Positions 43,701 through 64,000 of a stretch of DNA of 64,000 bases are shown here, one piece after another (the first letter of the stretch is position 1; each line of letters opens with the position of its first letter). The translations under genes and the position numbers were made by a program. This DNA is from Acanthaster planci (lineage: Eukaryota > Echinodermata > Asteroidea > Valvatida > Acanthasteridae): contig NW_019091688.1 in NCBI RefSeq assembly GCF_001949145.1, forward strand, positions 1-64,000, in the 5' to 3' direction. Under the pieces are notes generated by a model. The model was not told the origin of the DNA. It did no database searches and saw nothing but the letters and a program-made list of their open reading frames with translations.

Positions 43701-44422
43701 ATCGTTGATACATTTGTGTTTGATCCTTGATCATGTCTGATCTTAGATCCTTGATATTTACATTTTTCTTGGATTCTTTATCTTATTTACACAATCCAGC
43801 TAGGCTTTAGTGTGCATCTTTAACCTCAACTCTCCTTTCCTTGCACATGTACCTGAAACTGTTTTACAGGATGACAGGATAGAGCTCATGAAGACACTGG
43901 CCGTGCAGGAACAGGAGAACTCCAGGCTGAAGGCAGAGCTGGAGAAATATCGAGAATGTGACCCTGAGGTCTTAGAAGAGGTCAAGAAACAAACCTTGGT
44001 GGCCAGGGAGGCAGCCAATCGATGGACAGGTGGGAAGGCTTGACTGATGAAAAGATGAGCTGATATACCCTCGCAGAAAATAAGTTTTAGTAAATTAAAA
44101 CTGCATTTTTTGGTCTTATTTTCAGTGTTGTTTGGGCGAGGGCTATTTATTAAAGAAGGATTCTCGATAAGATAACATTTTTTGTTTTGCTTTGAAGTTA
44201 CAATTTGAATCTTATTCTGAATTGACCTTTTTTCAAGCCAGTTTCAATTCTGATTGTTCTAGTTGAGTATTGTCCTGTGAACTAATTTTTTCCTGACTTA
44301 TTGTTTGTTTTGCAGACAACATCTTCACCATCAAATCCTGGTGCAAAAAGAAATTTTCCATGGAGGAGAAGACGATAGATAAACACTTCGGCATACCGGA
44401 AGATTTTGACTACATAGACTGA
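40770..44422 (+). CDS. MND1: Meiotic nuclear division protein 1 (MND1), seven exons, 205 aa
   Basis: Coding exons are 40770-40772, 41919-41984, 42238-42295, 42611-42726, 43349-43456, 43870-44029 and 44316-44422. All have GT-AG borders and phases that close to 205 residues, the length of human MND1. The first coding exon supplies only the ATG. The protein starts [20 protein letters not shown] and has the winged-helix N-terminal part ([47 protein letters not shown]). A charged coiled coil follows (RKRKLDDL...[17 protein letters not shown]), then the conserved C-terminus [20 protein letters not shown] and [14 protein letters not shown]1 pairs with HOP2/PSMC3IP to stimulate DMC1/RAD51 strand exchange in meiotic nuclei. 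No missing residue or frameshift. It shares a divergent promoter with the minus-strand TMCO6-like gene. Confidence 0.97.
42834..43289. other. GC-richer segment in MND1 intron 4, origin unknown
   Basis: The intron between MND1 exons 4 and 5 holds a GC-richer block with an open minus-strand frame of about 150 codons. It has no recognisable domain and no start context. It may be a remnant of an inserted repeat. I do not call it a gene. Confidence 0.3.
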
Positions 44423-44780
44423 ACTTTTCTATAAACTCTGAATTTTAAAACCTTGGATGCAGTCCAACCTCTCATTACTTCACTCCTACTTGAGCTATAT
44501 TCCTCAGACATGTACTGTGAATAGCATGATAGCCACAAGCGGTCTCTGCACATGACATCTTGTGTCTTGAGATCTGAACATGTGTGATATAACTTTTGAA
44601 TCTGAAACATTCCAAACAATTCACCTGCTTGGTTGAAAGTCTTGTGGTAAGATGATAGTATGTTGCATTTATCAGATCTGAATTTTGTGATGTAAATGGG
44701 ATATCCAGGTCACTGAATGAAGGTTCGTGACTTCCATTGATACCCAAATAACAGGGCAATAAGGCTTGAAAAGACTGCAT

Positions 44781-45182
44781 CACCATAAAAGATTCTTGAA
44801 GTGTAGGAACTGTGGACTTGTATCTCAGCCGCCAGTCCTGTAGTTTTAGAACATTCTGGATGCACGACGGTGGGCTGTGTCCGCCCTGAGCAGGACTACC
44901 CCTTATCAGTTGCTGTAAAAAGCCAGTTTAGTCGGGAGTGCTCACTTCATAGTCATTTGTAAACCAGCGATGCGCAGTTACTACCAAGGGGGCCTCCGTT
45001 GCTGGGAAAATTGCACCCTCTCGTGATCCAGCTCGGGGCTCATGACCCAAGATATCCAAGGCACCTGTACTGAGATCTGCATATGTGTTACAACCAAAGA
45101 TATCTCAGGTATAAGAGGACTGTAAACTTGAGGATCGAGACTACACCATCAAAGATTCTTGAAGTGAAGGAGCTGTAGACTT
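44781..45182. repeat. Pair of about 38-bp direct repeats in the MND1 3' region
   Basis: 44781-44819 and 45144-45182 both read CACCAT-AAAGATTCTTGAAGTG-AGGA-CTGT-GACTT with about five differences, 363 bp apart. Similar GAGATCTG..-ATGTG words recur before each copy. This suggests an old tandem duplication within the 3' UTR. Confidence 0.65.
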
Positions 45183-45630
45183 AATCCATAGCTTCAGTTA
45201 GCTCTTCTGTGGTTTCTGTTGAAATTTTCTGATTTGGACTCCATTAAGATTCCATGGGCTTCAATCACCGTGAAATAACCTAATATTAAGTCACAACTCT
45301 TGATATAAGCTGGTAGATTAGGCAGCCCCTGTTGGGTTTTTAAAAAAAGAAACTTGTTACCTCTGTATGAAAGTTTTCAAGTAAGTAATCTTTGGTTATA
45401 CAACATGTTATGATATTAAAATAAAACGGCATTTATGCAAAGAAAGCAAATATCTCATAAACAGGTTTGACACGAATGTTGAGAACTGGGGATCCAGTTG
45501 TATGGTACTTACATTGCTCTTCATGTCCTTGGAAAAATTAGTCATGCAGAACAAGCGTGGCCAAAAATTCAGATAAAAGTTTTAAGGGTAGATTCTATCA
45601 GTTATTTTGTTGATGTAAATATGTTTTGTA

Positions 45631-45636
45631 AATAAA
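45631..45636 (+). terminator. Candidate poly(A) signal for MND1
   Basis: AATAAA followed by TG-rich sequence, about 1.2 kb after the stop. An alternative AATAAA is at 45420-45425. Confidence 0.45.
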
Positions 45637-45761
45637 TGTCATGTAATATGATATGTTATTGACTGAGAATGGATTCTCTGTAAGCTTGTTTCACTTGTAT
45701 GGAAATCGCCCTTTCTTATCTGTACACAATTAGAGAAGCTAAACTTTCTAAATTGAATTTC

Positions 45762-45975
45762 TTATTTGTGTACAAGTTTTGGGTCGATGTTTTTTAGCCA
45801 TTGATCATCAACTTTCCAGACGTTGGCACCACAAGGTGCAACAGAACAAAGCAACGAATCATAAATGCCCGGTTGCAGAGAGCCATCTACCTGTATTGGC
45901 TTTCCTAAGCCACCGTACCACCCGTCAGCGACATACAACCCCTTCACGTACACTTGGGCCCGGAAGTCGCGCCAT
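45762..45975 (-). other. Exon-like open frame of unknown identity
   Basis: On the minus strand a splice-acceptor-like TTTCTATTTTCATTAG precedes a frame of about 71 codons (KWRDFRAQVYVKGLYVADGW... to ...DQWLKNIDPKLVHK, stop at 45762-45764). Its composition is more protein-like than most random frames here. It would be a last exon converging on the end of MND1, but I find no partner exon between it and the S6K start at 46452. Not recognised. Confidence 0.25.
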
Positions 45976-46451
45976 TTTCTAATGAAAATAGAAACGGATA
46001 CTTGGTGAAAAAATGAATAAAATGCAGTATGAAAGATATCGGTTTAGCAGATTGAAAACGAAACCCAGCGATTAAAATCGATTACGGTTTATGTCTGTTG
46101 CATCTAGTGTAGAATATAATGTGATCATACTTGCTGGTAAAAATGCCTTTGGTGTGTGCATGAACTATACGTTAATATTTGCTAGAAATTCGCCGGGTTA
46201 TAATGTTGAATCATGCAGAGTGCGAAATAACTGCACAAGTCAATCAAGTACACCCGTACTTGTGCGTACATATGTACATGTACATGTATGCCTACCGGCC
46301 TACGTGGGATTGCCCCCGCACAATGTCAAACTTCGGAGAAACCGTGACAGATTTTCCAAAGACATCATCAGATCATCGGTTTAATAAATCCACTGTTTGC
46401 CCTTGTCTTTTTTCCATGAATCGGCGCTCTAGGTAGACCCATTTCACGGTC

Positions 46452-57967
<11,516 letters not shown>

Positions 57968-58099
57968 CTTGGATGCTGATTGGTCAGTGTGCATTGTGTA
58001 ACATAGACTTCTGTACTGGATTGGCTGAATGCTCTTTCATGACATACTTGAAAGAAAAAACTGACTTTAAAATGTACAACTGGCTGCATGAATCCGAGG

Positions 58100-58105
58100 A
58101 ATAAA
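58100..58105 (+). terminator. Candidate poly(A) signal for S6K
   Basis: AATAAA 133 bases after the stop codon. Other AATAAA sites further on (for example 61508-61513) could give longer 3' UTRs. Confidence 0.5.
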
Positions 58106-61100
58106 CATAATCTAAACTGACTGGTCAGTTGAGTGCAATCAAAAGAATCACCTGATTGGATGATAGCTAGTCACCAGCTGAAAAAGGAGCTGACAATCAT
58201 TGGCTAATTAAATGGTCATCTGCACATGTGTAGAGAGCTCATGCGAATTCTAATTGGTTACTTTTATCATGTGATTTGAAGCACTGTGTGAAAGAGTTGC
58301 AATTGTTGCATGAACATGGCTGCTGCAAGCCAGTTGGTCAACTTATGCTAATGAAACTGCTAAAGAAACATCAGATTGGATGACTACTTTCACACGACTT
58401 AAACTTGAGTAACCATTGGCCTTCAAGTGTAAAGTAAAATTAGCGTGTTTTATATCTATTAATTTTTTACCAATCATTGATCTTCTTGTAATACAGGATC
58501 ATGTGATAATAGTACAAACAGACAATTAATATGATTCCATTAAATCAAAAGGTTTATTTATCATGTTATTTTGGCAGGCGTAAAAAGTCTGTAACTGGTG
58601 AGATGCTTTCAGCAATAATAACATGAGACTTTTAGTTTATAATTTTTTTTTTCGATATTTCCGAATGACTTAGTTACTGTTGTTGACCAGGGAAGGAAAG
58701 TTAGTGATCAAACTTTAACCCTTGTCTTTTAATGGGTCGTTTAACATGCAAATGTCAGAGTTATGGAGAGTTTTAGTAGAGGATGGGATATTACTTAACA
58801 ACTCCAGAGACAAAAACCTTCTTTTTAAAAGTTAGAAAACCTCTTAAGATAAGCTATCTGCTCAATTTTTCCTCTTACAATCTGCCTTCGAATTGATAAC
58901 TTTGTACGCATAAGCGCACAAATTTCTTCATCCAAAAAGTCTTTGCAAGTGGTTTTTACCAAAATGCAGAAACGGTGCTCAATGCTGTATGCTGTATGTA
59001 TTGCCAAGTGGCAAAAGTAATGATTGAATTAAAATTATGCAGTATTATGTGGAATGGAATAACTTTGAAAACCATTTTTCTCCAATACTGTCCCGATTAG
59101 ATTTGGTCTAATGAAAGCTGTTTACTCATTTGAGTTGAAAATTTGGGCTGGAAGTAGGGTCAGGATAGAGAATTTAGACTAAATATTGTCATAAATTGTG
59201 ATTGAAAGAGAGTGTAAATTTTGTTGAAAATGCTGCATTTTGGATATCCTGTTAACAGCTGTTAAAGCAGGTGTCATCGAGAAGCGGAGTGTCCCTTTAA
59301 TGACATTTCTTAAGTTTGCTGACATAATCAAATCACACACCTAACTGCTGTATTTGGGGTTTAAAGGAGCACTCTGTGAACAGTGAATTTATTATTCAAT
59401 CTAGAAAAAGTTCTCCTCATTGTAGTATAGTGATGCTGTACAGTATAGGCATGTGTCCCTATGATTGCTACTCTGAAATTAGTTATTTATTTAAAGCAAA
59501 GTTTTGTCGGTTATTTGGCTTCTGATTGGTTGTGGCTGTCACGTATTCAGGATATTCTCTCTATGTGATTGCAGACCCCCTCTAAAAAATCATATGGACA
59601 TGTCAATACTTGCTCAAAATTATACATTCAGTGTCTCAATGAGTCATCTCATTTGTATTGCCAGAAACCAGATATTAATATATACAAAGCTGGAACATAC
59701 ATCCATATCTCTTAGATATCTTGTATTATTTTTTGTAGATATCGTATATTGTTCAAGTTTATATCTATACACTCCTTCGTAATCAACATTCCTACCCGAT
59801 TGCATGTAAAACACAAGCTTAAGAAGGAAGTTGTTATTTGTAGGTCTGAGTGTTGTTTTTTTTCTTCAGAAGTCAGAAAGAAAAACCACACAGTTAATAC
59901 ATGTACATGACGACCCTCATTTAATTTCTTTTACTAATTATAATTCATTTTATCAGATACATTTCTTTACTTTATTTCAATTCTAAGTTTTACATTTTGG
60001 TTGGGAAAAATGAACACTGAAGGCTGTTCTGTGTAGGCTAAAAATATGTACGATGCCTTTGAAGACGCTGTGTTGTGGACTTCACTGATATTAAAGGAAC
60101 CACCAACTCTGATGAGGACAGATCCCTTAGGATTTTTAGTAGCTTCTCAGTTGGCATCCTGTCTTGTTTTTGCCAAAGCTGGTTTTTTCATCGGCTGTGG
60201 CTGAGTCTGAATGACTGGCTATGGCTATGGCTAAAGCTATGGCTATGTGTACCTCTGGAGGAGGTGTACCGGTATAGAGTACCAAAGTGTGATGTCATTT
60301 TGAACTAGAAAGTGCAAGTGTAAACGAATGGAGTACGCACACATCTTTTTACGCTCTGATATCTTTACACACATAATTGTGCGCATGGAGTAGTCACTTC
60401 GGTACTCTCTATTGAGCCAGAGGAACTTCAGGAACTGTCGGTGTGAGCTTTTAATCTTTTGGAACAATATCCGCAAGTGCCAATCATTTAAAAGTTTCAT
60501 TTTTCTGTTTGATATCTATTGCATCATCACACGTGAAACAAGGACTTTATGTCATTATTTTTTTACTTTTGAAAGATGCATTTCAGTTTATTGGTTACCT
60601 AGTCTGTAGATGTTAGAATGTGAGAGAGTAGAAACTCTTTGTTTTCTTCTAATTACTCTTCAACAGTATGCATGATTTCAAGAAAGACTTGCTCTTCTGT
60701 TCATGATGGGGTCATTTTCACAGAGTCTTAGTGTCAACCACAAATTTAGATGAATACAAATTTTGCCTAGCTTAAGCAAGTTTCAGCTGGATGATATTCC
60801 TTGACTGTGATGTACATTGCACTGATCTGTCAAATTTCCAGTGCATCATGCATTAACTTCTTAAGCATAGAATGCTCCACTCGAGCGCTTGAGAAAAGTG
60901 ACAAAAGATGGATGTTTGTGGCACACCTGAAACTAATGTTTTCTTATATGTAGCCGCGTTTGAAGCACTTTTTGGCTGTGGCTGTGGATTCTCATTTAGA
61001 CAAGGCACCAATCGCAAGAATACTGTTGTGGTGCAGCATGTGGCAGGTCCGCCTTCACATCCATCCCAGCAAGTTTGAACTGTCTTCTGTGAATTTTTGA

Positions 61101-61819
61101 CAAAGTTTTAATTTACGAATATATTTCTTGAAAGATGAATGTGTCAGTAGCTTTATGTCATTTTGTGGTCTCTGTATACAGTCATGCCTGATACTTTCAC
61201 TCATGCCTACTTCAAATGTGAGAAGTGCGACTCAGAAAATATTCAGTCTTCCAGAAATAGTTAGAAAAACTCTACTTGCACCTCTGGAAGAAAGGACAGC
61301 CAAGGCAACGTGTTCCTGATTTATAAGATGGAATAATTTGACTTGATGGGGTTTTATCAAATATCAAAGAGAGATGTAGCGAGATCAATGTACAAAACGT
61401 ATCTAATTACAAATGTGCTAAATATTACTTCTGTTTTCCAGAAATGGCATATATGTAACAGAAATATTTTAATTTTGTGTTTTGAAAAACATCTGGTTTT
61501 TAGTTTCAATAAATCGAGTGGAGGTTCACAGCATAATGCAAATTTGCTGAACTTTTCATTTAAATGACATGATTTGAGATGTATGAGCCTCCGTAGTACC
61601 TTGTGCTTCTGCGCCCCCCCCGGGTCTGGTCTCTGCCTCGATCACTGTTTACTACACGTGAGGTGCATGTACATGTACATGCACATATATATGTATATCA
61701 CGCATGCTGTCGGCTTTTTGACAGCATGTACAGAGTGCTTACTTAGTATATAGTAACTCAATTGAGTCGGTCAAAAGATTGGTATTTCGCCTGAAAAGCA
61801 TTTTACCACTTTCCCTAAA
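58106..61819. other. S6K 3' flank and intergenic DNA before ALKBH2
   Basis: No gene seen. It contains a GGCTAT hexamer run (about 60210-60246), a small foldback (60274-60412), a C-run at 61612-61620 and a TACATGTA cluster (about 61666-61682) near the probable ALKBH2 promoter. Confidence 0.55.
60274..60412. mobile_element. Small foldback element, about 140 bp
   Basis: ATAGAGTACCAAAGTG at the left is inverted at the right as CACTTCGGTACTCTCTAT. Inner GGAGTACGCACACA and TGTGCGCATGGAG words add partial symmetry. Target duplication not identified. Confidence 0.45.
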
Positions 61820-63302
61820 ATGCTCAAGTATTTCAGACCGATTGCGTGCACTAAAATCTCAAAATATGTTAAAAAGGGAAGTCCCGCCAAGTCGGAGTCG
61901 GTTCGTCATGTTCGTGGTATCAAGCGCAAACTTGACACTAATGACATGAATGACAGGATCAGCACATGCAGGCCTACCTGGTCGAGGGACGACAAATGCA
62001 GCAGTGAGCAGAATGAATTTCTGCAACCCGCAAAGAAACTGAAAAAGGAGAAATGCCCGCCGTTCTTTGGTATTCCATTCCGCAAACTGTCGGCCGAGAA
62101 GTTAGATTGTGATTACTTGCAGCTTTATGCGAAGAGGAAGGCTAACGAGCTGTTCGATGCATGTGAGCGCGAACTGGAGTACTTCACAGGGGATTTGACC
62201 CGGGTGCAGGTGTACGGAAAATGGCACAGTATACCAAGAAAACAGGTGTGGTTATCTTTAAAGTACAAATTCCGTGGTGGATTACTTTTTGTAAGAAAGT
62301 TTATTCGAATTTATAAGTTTGGACATTCTCTTTGCATAAATAAGGATTCAGTGATTACAGCATACAGTGAAAGTGATTTTTTGTTTTTGTTTACAATGAG
62401 TCATGTTTTGTGCAATTTTGATTTTTGTTCCAATTAGCAAACTAAAACCAAATCTCAGTGCATATCGTAAAGATACATTTGAAAATGATGTGCTGAGTAG
62501 GACTTATGAAACTATTGAAATATTAGCTGCAGTGGGATATCAATATGAGGTGACGGCAAGATCTTACAACTCGCCACGGCGAGATACTTGTACAAGATTT
62601 ATCTCCCCACGGCGAGGTAGTAACTCTAAAAAAGTTTTTGCAAGTGGCTCTTATAATGACGATATGCTTCTGTAATATCAACATAACAATGATAAAAGTT
62701 TAATCACCCATTCAAAGCATAGGTCATTCCATGTTTATCTCAAAGTCGATTTGGTATTTCTTTTTCAGGTTGCACATGGTGACAGTGGTCTGACCTACAA
62801 ATATTCTGGAGTAACAGTGCCAGCAAAGCCCTGGACTCCACTTCTTCAAAGAATCCGAGACAGAATTGAAGAGGTCACAGGTCAGCGGTTCAATTTTGTT
62901 CTCATCAACAGGTGAGGACGAATGCTCTTGCAAACTTGAAAGGACAAAATGTACTGATGAAATGTACTTGCAATGCTTTATAGCTTTGATCTCATTTGTT
63001 GTAGGTACAAAGATGGGACTGATTACATGGGAGAGCATCGCGATGATGAGAAGGAATTGGTGCAAACCAGTCCGATTGCATCCCTTTCTCTCGGCCAACA
63101 GAGGGATTTCGTCTTCCGCCATGGAGACTCCCGTGGCAAGAACGCAAAGAGAAACCTGCCTCCAATCAGACTGGAGCTGGAGAACGGAAGCTTGTTGGTG
63201 ATGAACTACCCCACTAACGTTTACTGGTACCATTCCCTTCCAGTCAGGAAGAAGGTTGTGGGCATCCGGATAAACATGACATTCCGATGCCTGAAAACTT
63301 GA
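61820..63302 (+). CDS. ALKBH2: AlkB homologue 2 (ALKBH2), DNA alkylation-repair dioxygenase, three exons, 288 aa
   Basis: Exons 61820-62245, 62769-62911 and 63005-63302 join in phase. After a basic, poorly conserved N-terminus (GIKRKLD and KKLKKEK are likely nuclear signals), the catalytic part matches ALKBH2: YFTGDLTRVQVYGKWHSIPRKQ, GDSGLTYKYSG, FNFVLINRYKDG, GEHRDDE, SPIASLSLGQQRDFVFRHGDSRGK and YWYHSLPVRKKVVGIRINMTFR. Fe(II) ligands are His201, Asp203 and His266; Arg278 and Arg284 match the 2-oxoglutarate-binding arginines. The enzyme oxidatively demethylates 1-methyladenine and 3-methylcytosine in duplex DNA in the nucleus. The N-terminus begins MLKYFRPIA where vertebrate ALKBH2 has a PCNA-binding APIM (RFLVK); KYFRP does not fit the APIM pattern well. 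All catalytic residues are intact. Confidence 0.97.
62570..62616. repeat. 47-bp imperfect nested palindrome in ALKBH2 intron 1
   Basis: The outer arms CTCGCCACGGCGAGATA and ATCTCCCCACGGCGAG pair with each other, with mismatches, around a central perfect CTTGTACAAG. The left arm (CTCGCC-AC-GGCGAG) is also a hairpin on its own. It can form one long stem or smaller hairpins. Confidence 0.8.
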
Positions 63303-64000
63303 TGGGGAATCATGTTGGTTTGTCCTGCTTATACCAGCAATTCATGTTGTCTCTCTTGCCCATTTTTCGCACAGTTACCAAGGTGTTCTTGTATCAGGGC
63401 TTTCATCAAGGTACTAACTGGTAGCACATCTTGATCAGTTGTTTTACCTCTAGTGCTTCCTGTATGATCAGGTGGGCTAAACCTGCCATCACAGCAGCAT
63501 TTGTTTTCATTTCAGTGAATCTTCACAAGTGTCATAATGTTGAAAGGAAACTTACATCACACGTGTTTCAAAATGAAGTGCTTTATTCATTGCGAGGAAG
63601 AGACAGTGCTTTAGTAACAAGATATCTGATGTATACCACAATGATCCGTGTACGTTTTGTTCATGCGTTGTTCAATTTGACAAAAATAAAAAAGCAAAAA
63701 CAAATATTTTTCCTTCTTTTTATGAAAATCAAAAACTAAAGTCATTTTTCGTCTTTCATATTTAAAAATGATTTTTTTTTCGTTTTTCAGTTTGAGAACA
63801 AATAACATTGTAATTATTGATCCACTCTTTGAAGAATGAAAAACAGTTCCATTTCTCATTTTGAATTAAATCCACCAAATCAAACATGGCTGAACTTGTG
63901 GAATACATGTACAAGGAATTTGTTGCTTCTGAAGAAATACAGATGTCAGCAGCCTAGAGGGAAATTTCTGGCATCCTGTGAGGCAACTTTCATCTTGAGA
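63303..64000. other. ALKBH2 3' UTR and downstream DNA
   Basis: AT-rich 3' flank. After the poly(A) signal it becomes very AT-rich. No further gene is visible before the window ends. Confidence 0.6.
63685..63690 (+). terminator. Candidate poly(A) signal for ALKBH2
   Basis: AATAAA within CAAAAATAAAAAAG, about 380 bases after the stop, with T-rich sequence downstream. Confidence 0.5.

Overview
This window is animal nuclear DNA. Genes are split by introns with GT-AG borders, introns run from about 0.1 to 2.4 kb, poly(A) signals are present, and the proteins are metazoan (immunoglobulin receptors, S6 kinase, MND1, ALKBH2, a TMCO6-like protein, a GLOD5-like protein). The proteins resemble their vertebrate orthologues closely. 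The intergenic DNA is full of the palindromes TACATGTA and TACCGGTA, short foldback transposons and a tRNA-derived SINE. Together this suggests an invertebrate deuterostome (echinoderm, hemichordate or amphioxus), but the sequence alone does not settle the phylum. There is one assembly gap (15350-15533) and one ambiguous base (1265).

Layout. 1-264 is the end of a membrane receptor gene. 3083-4516 is a second membrane receptor, with three Ig domains in one uninterrupted exon; both tails end in a related YEE(L/I)G...EGMT motif. From about 4.5 to 34.8 kb I find no convincing gene. This 30-kb stretch holds several inverted-repeat elements, an 11-bp satellite and a few GC-richer blocks that could be regulatory. 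34809-40317 (minus) carries five joined exons of a TMCO6-like importin-alpha-related armadillo protein whose 3' exons I could not find. A compact GLOD5-like glyoxalase-domain gene (39440-39871, minus) sits inside its first intron. A divergent, partly CpG-rich promoter (about 40318-40769) separates it from MND1 (40770-44422, plus, seven exons, 205 aa). Then come the p70 S6 kinase gene (46452-57967, plus, 15 exons, 469 aa) and ALKBH2 (61820-63302, plus, three exons, 288 aa). All exon phases given for MND1, S6K and ALKBH2 were checked by hand and close without frameshift.

The genes are not an operon and act in different processes: receptor signalling at the surface, a probable import-related ARM protein, meiotic recombination (MND1), TOR growth signalling (S6K) and direct repair of alkylated DNA (ALKBH2). 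The most unusual items are the paired SH2-ligand-like tails of the neighbouring receptor genes, the intronless three-Ig gene, the nested glyoxalase gene, and several non-autonomous transposons with intact terminal repeats and target-site duplications.
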